Source: Pseudomonas putida
GTDB taxonomy: Bacteria > Pseudomonadota > Gammaproteobacteria > Pseudomonadales > Pseudomonadaceae
Direction of reading: 5' to 3'
DNA length: 64,000 bases
Assembly: GCF_028682395.1 (NCBI RefSeq)
Contig: NZ_JANHLC010000002.1
Location: 434,001-498,000 of the forward strand
Positions 55,591 to 64,000 of this stretch are shown one piece after another. The notes under the pieces were generated by a model, which was not told the DNA's origin, ran no database searches, and was given only the letters and a program-made list of their open reading frames with translations. The translations under genes and the position numbers were made by a program. Every line of letters begins with the position of its first letter. The first letter of the stretch is position 1.

Positions 55591-56673
55591 TTACAGATTC
55601 CGCAGCGCGGCGACTACTGCATCGCCCATTTCCTGCGTCCCCACTTTGGCACAACCGGCGGACCAGATATCGCCGGTACGCAAGCCCTGGTCCAGAACCA
55701 GGCTGACCGCCTGCTCGATCGCATCGGCCGCAGCATTCAGGTTGAAGCTGTAACGCAGCATCATCGAGACCGACAAAATGGTTGCCAGCGGGTTGGCGAT
55801 GCCCTGGCCGGCAATGTCCGGCGCCGAACCGTGGCAAGGCTCGTACATGCCCTTGTTGTTGGCATCCAGGGACGCGGACGGCAGCATGCCGATGGAACCG
55901 GTGAGCATCGACGCCTCGTCGGAGAGGATGTCGCCAAACATGTTGTCAGTCACGATCACGTCGAACTGCTTCGGCGCACGTACCAACTGCATGGCGGCAT
56001 TGTCGACATACATGTGGCTGAGTTCGACATCCGGGTAGTCCTTGGCCACCTGCTCGACCACTTCACGCCACAACTGGCTGGAGGCCAGGACGTTGGCCTT
56101 GTCTACCGAGCACAGCTTCTTGCCACGAACCCGCGCCATGTCGAAACCGACACGGGCGATGCGGCGGATCTCGCTTTCGCTGTACGGCAGGGTGTCATAA
56201 GACTGGCGCTCGCCATTTTCCAGCTCGCGAGTGCCACGCGGAGCACCAAAGTAGATGCCGCCGGTCAGTTCGCGAACAATCAGGATATCCAGGCCCGAGA
56301 CGATTTCCGGTTTGAGGCTCGAGGCGTCGGCCAGTTGCGGGTACAGAATCGCCGGACGCAGGTTGCCGAACAGGCCCAGTTGCGCACGGATCTTCAGCAG
56401 GCCGCGTTCCGGGCGGATATCACGCTCGATGGTGTCCCATTTAGGACCGCCCACGGCGCCGAGCAGTACCGCATCGGCGGCACGGGCACGGGCCAGGGTT
56501 TCATCAGCCAATGGCACGCCGTGCTTGTCGATGGCCGCGCCACCAATCACGTCGTGTTCCATTTCGAAGCCCAGGTCGTACTTTTCGTTGGCCAGGGCCA
56601 GCACCTTGACCGCCTCGGTCATGATTTCCGGACCGATACCGTCGCCCGGGAGAACCAGAATCTTCTTGCTCAT
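55591..56673 (-). CDS. leuB: 3-isopropylmalate dehydrogenase
   Basis: 360 residues. The start [16 protein letters not shown] and the [19 protein letters not shown] motif are standard for LeuB. It oxidises and decarboxylates 3-isopropylmalate in leucine synthesis. It follows the methyltransferase after 54 bp and belongs to the leuCD-leuB cluster. Confidence 0.97.
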   Translation of the reverse strand: MSKKILVLPGDGIGPEIMTEAVKVLALANEKYDLGFEMEHDVIGGAAIDKHGVPLADETLARARAADAVLLGAVGGPKWDTIERDIRPERGLLKIRAQLGLFGNLRPAILYPQLADASSLKPEIVSGLDILIVRELTGGIYFGAPRGTRELENGERQSYDTLPYSESEIRRIARVGFDMARVRGKKLCSVDKANVLASSQLWREVVEQVAKDYPDVELSHMYVDNAAMQLVRAPKQFDVIVTDNMFGDILSDEASMLTGSIGMLPSASLDANNKGMYEPCHGSAPDIAGQGIANPLATILSVSMMLRYSFNLNAAADAIEQAVSLVLDQGLRTGDIWSAGCAKVGTQEMGDAVVAALRNL

Positions 56674-56727
56674 GCGTTCCTCATATCATCTGTCGGCACG
56701 CCCGCCGGGGGCGCGCACGGAAAATTA

Positions 56728-57492
56728 TTAGCGTTCGGCCCACAACACCAGGACATCGGTACTGAAAGAGCCTTCGGCATCGATCTCGAAATACTCGCGC
56801 ACTTCAGCGCCCATGGCCTGCTGCAACGCGCGGATCGCCACCCGCATCGCCTCGGGGGTGCGCATGCGTTCGACCCAGGAGCGGAACTCCAGGCGTAAAC
56901 GCTGGCGGCTGCTGCTACGAGTGAACAAACCGGCTTCGCTGACCTGGCGCAACCACTCGCCCGCTGAATAATCGCGGACATGACTGGTGTCGCGCAGCAC
57001 TTCGACACTCTGCAAATAGGTGTCGAACAATGGGCTACCAGGCGACATTACGTCGATAAAGGCGGCCACCCCGCCCGGCTTCAATACCCGGCGCACTTCG
57101 CGCAGGGCCAGGCCGAGATCGCTCCAGTGGTGCGCCGAATAACGACTGAAGACAAAGTCGAATTCGCCATCGGCAAACGGCAGGCTTTCCGCCGCGCCTT
57201 TTACCGTGACGATATTGCCTAGACCACGATCCACCGCGGCACCGGCAACGACATCGAGCATTTGCTGCGACAGGTCATAGGCCACCACCTCGGCCACCAG
57301 GGGCGCCACATGAAAACTCACATGCCCGGCACCGCAGCCCAGGTCCAGCACACGGGCCGCGGACTGCCCGGCCAACTCGGCCTGCAGCAGTGCGAACTCA
57401 GTGCCCTGGGCATGCACGGCACTGCTCAGGTAGGCGGCAGCCTGTTCACCGAACTGCTTCTGGACAACGGCACTGTGGGCATTGCGGGTCAT
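56728..57492 (-). CDS. class I SAM-dependent methyltransferase
   Basis: 254 residues. The SAM-binding motif VLDLGCGAGHVSFHVAP is at about 46-62, followed by the acidic VVAYDLSQQML and the AHHWSDLGLALREVRRVLKPGG segment of UbiE/COQ5-like enzymes. It methylates an unknown small molecule in the cytoplasm. The gene is constantly found between leuD and leuB in Pseudomonas but has no known tie to leucine. Confidence 0.9.
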   Translation of the reverse strand: MTRNAHSAVVQKQFGEQAAAYLSSAVHAQGTEFALLQAELAGQSAARVLDLGCGAGHVSFHVAPLVAEVVAYDLSQQMLDVVAGAAVDRGLGNIVTVKGAAESLPFADGEFDFVFSRYSAHHWSDLGLALREVRRVLKPGGVAAFIDVMSPGSPLFDTYLQSVEVLRDTSHVRDYSAGEWLRQVSEAGLFTRSSSRQRLRLEFRSWVERMRTPEAMRVAIRALQQAMGAEVREYFEIDAEGSFSTDVLVLWAER

Positions 57493-57585
57493 GGTGAGCT
57501 TCCTTTAATGGCGAAGGCGTCCAGAGGGACTGTATTCGCTAACCGACACGCTCCCAGGAGCGTGCCGGCTGGCAATCAAACAACA

Positions 57586-58230
57586 TCAGGCATCCCGAAA
57601 CAACCAGGGCTGGCTGGCACGGTGCTTGGCCTCGAAGGCGGCGATGGCATCGCCGTCCTGCAGGGTCAGGCCGATATCGTCCAGACCGTTGAGCAGGCAG
57701 TGTTTGCGAAACGCATCGATCTCGAAACTCAACACCTTGCCATCCGGACGCGTGACCGTCTGCGCGGCCAGGTCGATCTGCAATTGATAGCCAGGGTTGG
57801 CCTCGACCTGCTGGAACAACTCATCGACTTCGGCATCACTGAGGATGATCGGCAGCAAGCCGTTCTTGAAACTGTTGTTGAAGAAAATATCGGCGTAGCT
57901 CGGCGCGATGATGCTGCGAAAACCGTACTCCTCCAGCGCCCAAGGCGCGTGCTCACGGCTCGAGCCACACCCGAAGTTTTCCCGGGCGAGCAAGACACTG
58001 GCGCCCTGGTAGCGCTCGGCATTGAGCACGAAGTCCTTGTTCAACGGCCGCTTGGAGTTGTCCTGATACGGCTGGCCCACGTCGAGGTAGCGCCACTCGT
58101 CGAACAGGTTCGGGCCAAAGCCGGTGCGCTTGATCGACTTGAGAAATTGCTTGGGAATGATCTGGTCGGTATCGACGTTGGCACGATCCAGTGGCGCGAC
58201 AAGACCAGTGTGCTGGGTAAAAGCTTTCAT
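57586..58230 (-). CDS. leuD: 3-isopropylmalate dehydratase small subunit
   Basis: 214 residues. The N-terminal [14 protein letters not shown] and the later [19 protein letters not shown] match LeuD. It forms isopropylmalate isomerase with LeuC. It starts 10 bp after leuC. A short GC hairpin (57543-57568) follows the stop without a T-run. Confidence 0.97.
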   Translation of the reverse strand: MKAFTQHTGLVAPLDRANVDTDQIIPKQFLKSIKRTGFGPNLFDEWRYLDVGQPYQDNSKRPLNKDFVLNAERYQGASVLLARENFGCGSSREHAPWALEEYGFRSIIAPSYADIFFNNSFKNGLLPIILSDAEVDELFQQVEANPGYQLQIDLAAQTVTRPDGKVLSFEIDAFRKHCLLNGLDDIGLTLQDGDAIAAFEAKHRASQPWLFRDA

Positions 58231-58240
58231 GCTGCGCTCC

Positions 58241-59659
58241 TTAGATCAATTCACGGACGTCGACGAAACGACCGGTCACCGCGGCAGCGGCGGCCATGGC
58301 CGGGCTGACCAGGTGGGTACGCCCACCGGCGCCCTGGCGACCTTCGAAGTTGCGATTGGAGGTCGACGCGCAATGCTCGCCGGACTCCAAACGGTCCGGG
58401 TTCATCGCCAGGCACATCGAGCAACCTGGTTCACGCCACTCGAAACCGGCTTCGAGGAAAATCTTGTCCAGGCCTTCGGACTCGGCCTGGGCCTTGACCA
58501 GGCCAGAGCCCGGCACCACGATCGCCTGCTTGACGGTCGAGGCCACCTTGCGGCCCTTGGCAATCACGGCCGCGGCACGCAGGTCTTCGATACGCGAGTT
58601 GGTGCACGAACCAATAAACACCCGGTCCAGCTGGATATCAGTAATCGCCTGGTTCGCACTCAAGCCCATGTACTTCAAGGCCCGCACAATGGAGTCACGC
58701 TTGACCAGGTCCATTTCCCGGGCAGGATCCGGCACGTTCTGATCGACGGCCAAGACCATTTCCGGCGAAGTGCCCCAGCTGACCTGTGGCTTGATCTGAG
58801 CGGCATCGAGTTCGACCACGGTGTCAAACTGGGCATCGGCATCGGAGACCAGGTCCTTCCAGGCCTCGACCGCCAGATCCCATTCGGCGCCCTTGGGCGA
58901 GAACGGCCGGCCCTTGACGTACTCGACGGTTTTCTCGTCGGCGGCCACCAGGCCGACCCGCGCACCGGCTTCGATGGACATGTTGCAGATGGTCATGCGG
59001 CCTTCGACCGACAACGCGCGGATCGCGCTACCGGCGAACTCGATGGCGTGGCCGTTGCCACCGGCGGTACCGATCTTGCCAATCACGGCCAGGACGATGT
59101 CCTTGGCGGTCACGCCAAACGGCAATACGCCTTCGACGGACACCCGCATATTCTTCATTTTCTTGGCGACCAGGCACTGGGTCGCGAGCACATGCTCGAC
59201 CTCGGAAGTACCGATACCGTGGGCCAACGCACCAAAGGCGCCGTGGGTCGAGGTATGGGAGTCACCGCAGACCACCGTCATGCCCGGCAAGGTGGCCCCC
59301 TGCTCCGGGCCGATCACGTGGACGATGCCCTGGCGCACGTCATTCATCTTGAACTCGGTGATGCCGTACTCGTCGCAGTTGTCGTCGAGGGTCTGTACCT
59401 GCAAGCGCGACACCTGGTCGGCAATGGCTTCGATACCGCCCTTGCGCTCCGGCGTGGTCGGCACGTTATGGTCCGGGGTGGCGATATTGGCATCGATGCG
59501 CCAAGGCTTGCGCCCGGCCAGTCGCAAGCCCTCAAAGGCCTGGGGCGAGGTCACTTCGTGGATAATGTGACGATCGATATAGATCAGCGCCGAGCCATCG
59601 TCGCGCTGCTTGACCAAATGCGAATCCCAGAGCTTGTCGTAGAGCGTTTTGCCGGCCAT
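58241..59659 (-). CDS. leuC: 3-isopropylmalate dehydratase large subunit
   Basis: 472 residues. The [4Fe-4S] cysteines are in [12 protein letters not shown] and [11 protein letters not shown]. The start [11 protein letters not shown] is the family N-terminus; 19 more codons are open upstream but are not conserved. It moves the hydroxyl group of isopropylmalate. A LysR regulator gene is divergent, and the spacer holds a dyad likely to be its site. Confidence 0.97.
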   Translation of the reverse strand: MAGKTLYDKLWDSHLVKQRDDGSALIYIDRHIIHEVTSPQAFEGLRLAGRKPWRIDANIATPDHNVPTTPERKGGIEAIADQVSRLQVQTLDDNCDEYGITEFKMNDVRQGIVHVIGPEQGATLPGMTVVCGDSHTSTHGAFGALAHGIGTSEVEHVLATQCLVAKKMKNMRVSVEGVLPFGVTAKDIVLAVIGKIGTAGGNGHAIEFAGSAIRALSVEGRMTICNMSIEAGARVGLVAADEKTVEYVKGRPFSPKGAEWDLAVEAWKDLVSDADAQFDTVVELDAAQIKPQVSWGTSPEMVLAVDQNVPDPAREMDLVKRDSIVRALKYMGLSANQAITDIQLDRVFIGSCTNSRIEDLRAAAVIAKGRKVASTVKQAIVVPGSGLVKAQAESEGLDKIFLEAGFEWREPGCSMCLAMNPDRLESGEHCASTSNRNFEGRQGAGGRTHLVSPAMAAAAAVTGRFVDVRELI

Positions 59660-59696
59660 CAGACGGTTCCTCATCAGCTTGTTTCTATGCCGTGGC

Positions 59697-59719
59697 TTAT
59701 TGAGGCATGTTCTCAATAA
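59697..59719. promoter_or_regulatory. putative LysR-type operator between leuC and its divergent regulator
   Basis: TTATTGAG and CTCAATAA form a perfect 8-bp dyad with a 7-nt spacer, which contains the T-N11-A pattern of LysR-type sites. It lies 37 bp upstream of leuC. A further half copy (GTCAATAACTC) occurs near 59756. Confidence 0.65.
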
Positions 59720-59814
59720 CCCTGTGGCTTGTGAGGTCGATGCTATGGGGTTAGAGTCAATAACTCAAATTCATATTTTTTATACTTTGGATAACCAACA
59801 GGAATCCGAAAGAC

Positions 59815-60705
59815 ATGGACCTGGCCAATCTCAACGCCTTTATCGCCATTGCCGAAACCGGCAGTTTTTCCGGCGCCGGGGAGCGCCTGCACCTGACCCA
59901 GCCGGCGATCAGCAAGCAGATCGCCGGGCTCGAACAACAGCTCAAGGTGCGCCTGTTCGATCGCCTGGGCCGCGAAGTCGGCCTGACCGAAGCCGGCCGC
60001 GCGCTGCTGCCACGCGCCTACCAGATCCTCAATGTGCTGGATGACACCCGCCGGGCGCTGACCAACCTGACTGGCGAAGTCAGTGGGCGCCTGACTCTGG
60101 CCACCAGCCATCATATCGGCCTGCATCGCCTGCCCCCCCTGCTGCGCGCCTTTACCCGGCGTTATCCGCAGGTGGCGCTGGATATCCAGTTTCTCGACTC
60201 GGAGGTTGCCTACGAGGAAATCCTCCACGGACGTGCAGAACTGGCCGTCATTACCCTGGCGCCAGAGCCTCACGCCCTGGTACGCGCCGTGGCGGTCTGG
60301 GACGACCCGCTGGACTTTGTGGTCGCCCCCGAACACGCCCTGGCGACACAGGGTCCGGTCAACCTCAGCGATATTGCCCACCATCCAGCGGTTTTTCCGG
60401 GCGGCAACACCTTTACCCACCATATTGTTCAGCGCCTGTTCGAAGCCCAGCACCTGACGCCGAACATCGCCATGAGCACTAACTATCTGGAAACCATCAA
60501 GATGATGGTGTCCATCGGCCTGGCCTGGAGCGTGTTGCCGCGCACCATGCTCGACGAGCAGGTAGCGAGACTTCCTTTGCCGGGCATACAGCTGACTCGC
60601 CAGCTAGGCTATATCCTGCACACCGAGCGGACGCTGTCGAATGCCGCCAGAGCGTTCATGGCCCTGCTCGATGGACAGATCGATAGCAGCCTCTCTTCGC
60701 TATAA
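59815..60705 (+). CDS. LysR family transcriptional regulator
   Basis: 296 residues. The N-terminal winged helix (MDLANLNAFIAIAETGSFSG, then ERLHLTQPAISKQIAGLEQQL) is followed by a type 2 periplasmic-binding domain for an effector. It is divergent from leuCD across 155 bp that carry a clear dyad. Control of leuCD in response to a leucine-pathway intermediate is therefore likely, and its own autoregulation is expected. Confidence 0.93.
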   Translation: MDLANLNAFIAIAETGSFSGAGERLHLTQPAISKQIAGLEQQLKVRLFDRLGREVGLTEAGRALLPRAYQILNVLDDTRRALTNLTGEVSGRLTLATSHHIGLHRLPPLLRAFTRRYPQVALDIQFLDSEVAYEEILHGRAELAVITLAPEPHALVRAVAVWDDPLDFVVAPEHALATQGPVNLSDIAHHPAVFPGGNTFTHHIVQRLFEAQHLTPNIAMSTNYLETIKMMVSIGLAWSVLPRTMLDEQVARLPLPGIQLTRQLGYILHTERTLSNAARAFMALLDGQIDSSLSSL

Positions 60706-60780
60706 AGAACCAAGGCAGATATAGCCAAAAAGCTTTACGTGCGGTAAACGTTCCATCCAGCCCATCCAGGACTGTTGCCC

Positions 60781-63700
60781 ATGCCCAAGCCCGCTGACCG
60801 CCACCCCCCGCTGCCGCGCATTCACGCCCTCGATCCGGGCGAGTCGGAAAAAAGCTGGGAAAGCGCCCCGCAACTCCTCGCGGCACTCAATGGCGCTCGC
60901 CTGGGCGCCTGGAGCTGGGATATAGAGAGCGGCCAGGTCAGTTGGTCCCGCGGCACCCAAGCGCTGTTCGGTTTCGATCCGCGCCACCCCCTGCCCCAGA
61001 ACCTGGACTACCTCGACCTTCTAGCCCCGGAAGATCGTCAGCGCACCCTGCGCGCCTTTCACGCAGTACTCAATGGCGAGCCGCTGGAACAAGCCATGCA
61101 TCACCGCATTCTCTGGCCGGACGGCAGCCTGCACTGGCTGGAAATCAACGGCAGCCTGGTCCCGGATAAAAGCGGCAAGCCGCGCATGATCGGTGTTATT
61201 CGCGAAACGACCCACCAGCGCTTGCGCGAACACGCATTGAGCAGCTCGGAAAAGCGCTTCGCCACCCTCTTCCATCTGAGCCCGAACATGGTCCTGCTCA
61301 CGCGCCAGGAAGATGGACTGATCAGCGAGGCCAACCAGTATTTCGAAAGCCTGTTCGGCTGGCCGCTACAGGACGTGATGGGCCGCACGACCGTCGAGAT
61401 CGGCCTGTGGGTCGACCCCGAGGAACGCCAGAAACTGATCCGCGCGACCCAGCGCCGGGGCGAACCGATCAGCCAGGAGGTGCGGTTCCGTGCCAGTGAC
61501 GGGCGGATCCTGGATGGGATTCTCAGCGCCCAGCGGGTCGAACTGGAGGGCCAGGCCTACCTGTTGAGCACCTTTCTTGACACCAGCGAGCGCAAAAATG
61601 CCGAACAGGCCCTCAAGGACAGCCAGGAGCGCCTCGACCTGGCGCTGGATTCGGCCCAACTGGGCACCTGGGACTGGCACATTCCCAGCGGCATGCTCTA
61701 CGGCTCGGCCCGGGCGGCGCAATTGCATGGCCTGGAGCCCCAGGCGTTTCACGAGCCCTTCGATGCCTTCTTCGAAGGTGTTCCCGACGAGGAACGCGAC
61801 AGCATGCGCCAGGCTTATCGCAGCTTGCGCGAAGGCCCGGCGGGCAACTACCAGATGACCTACCGGGTGCAGCTGGAAAGCGGCGCCTCACGCTATCTGG
61901 AAAGCCGCGCCCGCCTGTATCGTGATGCCGATGGCCACCCCTTGCGCATGGCCGGAACCCTGCTCGACATCACCGAGCAGGTCGAACGCGAACAGCGCCT
62001 CACCGCCTCCGAAGAAAAATTCGCCAGCCTGTTCCAGGCCAGCCCGGACCCGATCTGCGTGACCTTGCAGAAAAACGGGCAGTTTATCGAGATCAACCCC
62101 AGCTTCAGCCAGACCTTTGGTTGGCTGGCCGACGAGATCCGTGATCGACGTGCCGACGAGATCGGCTTCTGGGGCGACACGGCCAACCGCCTGCTGCGTA
62201 TCCAGGAAGTCATCCGCAATCAGGCATTGAACAACGTCGCGGTGATTGTCCACCACAAGAACGGCCAAGCACTGACCTGTGTGATTTCCAGCCGGCAGAT
62301 CGTCGTCGAGAACCAGCCGTGCATCGTCACCACGCTGCGCGACATCACCCAGCAACAGCGCGCCGAAGCCGCTCTGAAGGCCAGCGAGGAAAAATTCGCC
62401 AAGGCCTTTCACTCCAGCCCCGACGCCATCACCATCAGCGAGCGCGATTCGGGACGCTATCTGGAGGTCAACGACGGCTTTTGCCGACTGACCGGCTATC
62501 ACGCCGCCGAGGTGGTCGGACGCACCGTCTACGAGCTGGGCGTGTGGGCCGACGAGTCCCAGCGCACCGCCCTGCTGGGCGAGTTGCGCGAGCGTGGCCG
62601 AGTCACGCACCGGGAGATGATCGGGCGCAACAAGCGCGGCGACACCCTGACCGTGGAAGTCTCGGTCGAGCCCATCACCCTCAATGAAACCGCATGCCTG
62701 CTACTGACCGCCCGGGATGTCAGCCTGCTGAAAAATGCCCAGGCCCAGATTCGCCACCTGGCCTACCACGACCCATTGACCAACCTGCCCAACCGCGCGC
62801 TGCTGATGGACCGCCTCAGCCAGCAGATCTCCCTGCTCAAGCGTCACAACCTGCGCGGTGCCCTGCTGTTTCTGGACCTTGATCACTTCAAGCACATCAA
62901 TGACTCGCTCGGCCATCCGGTGGGCGACACCGTCCTGAAGATCATCACGGCACGCCTGGAGGCCAGCGTACGCATCGAAGACACCGTGGCGCGCCTGGGC
63001 GGTGACGAATTCGTAGTGCTGCTCAGCGGTCTCGAAGGCTCGCGCGCCGAAGTCACCCAACAGGTCCGCGAGTTGGCCGATACCCTGCGCGAACTGCTGG
63101 CCGAGCCGATGTTTCTTGATGGCCAGCGCCTGCAAGTCACCCCGAGCATCGGCGTGGCCCTGATTCCCGACCATGGCAGCACCCCGGCCGACCTGCTCAA
63201 GCGCGCCGATATCGCCCTGTACCGGGCCAAGGATTCGGGGCGCAATGTCACCCAGATGTTTCACAGCACCATGCAAAAGGCGGCCAGCAAGCGTCTGCGC
63301 ATGGAAAACGACCTGCGCCAGGCGCTGGCCAGAGGCGAATTTGCCCTGCACTTCCAGCCACAAATCGATGCACGGGACAACCGTATCGTCGGCGCCGAAG
63401 CGCTGGTGCGCTGGACGCACCCGGAGCTGGGCGTGCAATCGCCGGCGGAATTTATCAAGGTATTGGAAGACAGCGGCCTGATTATCGAGGTGGGCACCTG
63501 GATTCTCGACGAAGCCTGCCGCACCTTTGGCGAGCTGCTGCAGGAAGGCCTGATCGACGCCAAACTGTTCAGCCTGTGCGTCAACATCAGCCCGCGCCAG
63601 TTCCGCCAGAGCGACTTTGTCGAACGGGTCGAGCGCAGCCTGCACACTTACTGCGTCCCCAGCACCTTGCTAAAACTGGAAATCACCGAAGGGATCGTGA

Positions 63701-64000
63701 TCCAGAACCTGGAAGACACCATCAGCAAAATGCGTCGCCTGAAGAAACTCGGGGTCGGTTTTGCCATGGATGACTTCGGCACCGGCTATTCCTCGCTGAC
63801 CTACCTCAAGCGCTTGCCAGTAGATGCGTTGAAGATCGACCAGTCTTTTGTCCGCGATGCAACCTTCGATCCGAACGATGCGGAGATCATCCGGGCGATT
63901 GTCGCCATGGCACGCAGCCTGGGGCTGGCGGTGATCGCCGAAGGCGTCGAACTGCCCGAACAACTGGAGTTTCTCGAAGGGTTGGGTTGCCATCTTTACC
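60781..64000 (+). CDS. PAS-GGDEF-EAL sensor protein (3' end outside window)
   Basis: At least 1073 residues, running past the right edge. Five PAS segments start at about residues 30, 154, 277, 412 and 535; the first and third share the LGxWxWxIxSG pattern. The diguanylate cyclase domain follows (about 652-825), with intact GGDEF at 740 and the product-inhibition site RIED five residues before it. The EAL domain (from about 840) has EALVRW at 873 and DDFGTGYSSLTYLKRLPVDALKID. No signal peptide or membrane segment is visible, so it is cytoplasmic. Both domains look active, so it could make or break c-di-GMP depending on signal. Confidence 0.92.
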   Translation, partial: MPKPADRHPPLPRIHALDPGESEKSWESAPQLLAALNGARLGAWSWDIESGQVSWSRGTQALFGFDPRHPLPQNLDYLDLLAPEDRQRTLRAFHAVLNGEPLEQAMHHRILWPDGSLHWLEINGSLVPDKSGKPRMIGVIRETTHQRLREHALSSSEKRFATLFHLSPNMVLLTRQEDGLISEANQYFESLFGWPLQDVMGRTTVEIGLWVDPEERQKLIRATQRRGEPISQEVRFRASDGRILDGILSAQRVELEGQAYLLSTFLDTSERKNAEQALKDSQERLDLALDSAQLGTWDWHIPSGMLYGSARAAQLHGLEPQAFHEPFDAFFEGVPDEERDSMRQAYRSLREGPAGNYQMTYRVQLESGASRYLESRARLYRDADGHPLRMAGTLLDITEQVEREQRLTASEEKFASLFQASPDPICVTLQKNGQFIEINPSFSQTFGWLADEIRDRRADEIGFWGDTANRLLRIQEVIRNQALNNVAVIVHHKNGQALTCVISSRQIVVENQPCIVTTLRDITQQQRAEAALKASEEKFAKAFHSSPDAITISERDSGRYLEVNDGFCRLTGYHAAEVVGRTVYELGVWADESQRTALLGELRERGRVTHREMIGRNKRGDTLTVEVSVEPITLNETACLLLTARDVSLLKNAQAQIRHLAYHDPLTNLPNRALLMDRLSQQISLLKRHNLRGALLFLDLDHFKHINDSLGHPVGDTVLKIITARLEASVRIEDTVARLGGDEFVVLLSGLEGSRAEVTQQVRELADTLRELLAEPMFLDGQRLQVTPSIGVALIPDHGSTPADLLKRADIALYRAKDSGRNVTQMFHSTMQKAASKRLRMENDLRQALARGEFALHFQPQIDARDNRIVGAEALVRWTHPELGVQSPAEFIKVLEDSGLIIEVGTWILDEACRTFGELLQEGLIDAKLFSLCVNISPRQFRQSDFVERVERSLHTYCVPSTLLKLEITEGIVIQNLEDTISKMRRLKKLGVGFAMDDFGTGYSSLTYLKRLPVDALKIDQSFVRDATFDPNDAEIIRAIVAMARSLGLAVIAEGVELPEQLEFLEGLGCHLY

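Noticed and set aside
54346..56898. An 850-codon open frame on the plus strand opposite asd and leuB
   Set aside because: It is antisense to two well-conserved genes and its His/Gln/Arg-rich translation is a shadow of their GC-rich codon pattern.
57543..57568. Terminator after leuD
   Set aside because: The stem CCGACACGCTCC/GGAGCGTGCCGG has a mismatch, a two-base loop and no T-run on either strand, so it was not called.

Overview
The window looks like a chromosome segment of a non-aeruginosa Pseudomonas. The right third carries the usual Pseudomonas core order on the minus strand: leuC, leuD, a methyltransferase, leuB, asd, an asd-like paralogue, fimV, truA, trpF, accD, folC, dedD, cvpA, purF, metZ, then tRNA-Val and two tRNA-Asp genes. 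The left two thirds (about 1-39,970) is accessory and ends exactly where the tRNA-Asp 3' ends point.

Region 1 (1-6,690): the tail of a meta-cleavage hydrolase, then a compact plus-strand run of a radical SAM protein, a GNAT-like protein, a sulfotransferase and a glycine-rich autotransporter with an extended signal peptide. I know of no characterised system with this gene set. Region 2 (6,721-17,614): a catabolic cluster in two divergent arms. The minus arm has a flavin/Fe-S ene-reductase, a DUF1302 outer-membrane protein, a FadD3-like acyl-CoA ligase, a ferredoxin-type reductase and an HsaA-like flavin monooxygenase. The plus arm has an HdhA-like short-chain dehydrogenase and the hydratase, acylating aldehyde dehydrogenase and aldolase of the lower meta-cleavage pathway. 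Together with the hydrolase at the left edge they describe CoA activation, ring hydroxylation, (dioxygenase outside the window), C-C hydrolysis and conversion to acyl-CoA and pyruvate. A repeated motif centred on GCGGACTA lies in front of both arms.

Region 3 (18,679-39,812): a complete uptake [NiFe]-hydrogenase island. A regulatory unit (hoxA, hoxB, hoxC, nikR, hoxJ) encodes a H2 sensor, a histidine kinase, a sigma-54 response regulator and a nickel repressor. A nickel permease gene sits behind a near-canonical NikR operator. The structural and maturation operon (hupSLCDFGHIJK-hypABFCDE) sits behind a sigma-54-like promoter. The small subunit has the six cysteines of an oxygen-tolerant proximal cluster. 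HypF is reduced to its C-terminal domain, and HypB carries its histidine-rich stretch inside the GTPase domain. Gene content and order match the membrane-bound hydrogenase locus known from Ralstonia/Cupriavidus.

Region 4 (39,974-60,705): tRNAs and housekeeping genes for Met, purine, folate, fatty-acid, Trp and Leu synthesis, plus the FimV hub protein and a LysR regulator divergent from leuCD. Region 5 (60,781-64,000): a large sensor with five PAS domains, GGDEF and EAL, cut by the window end.
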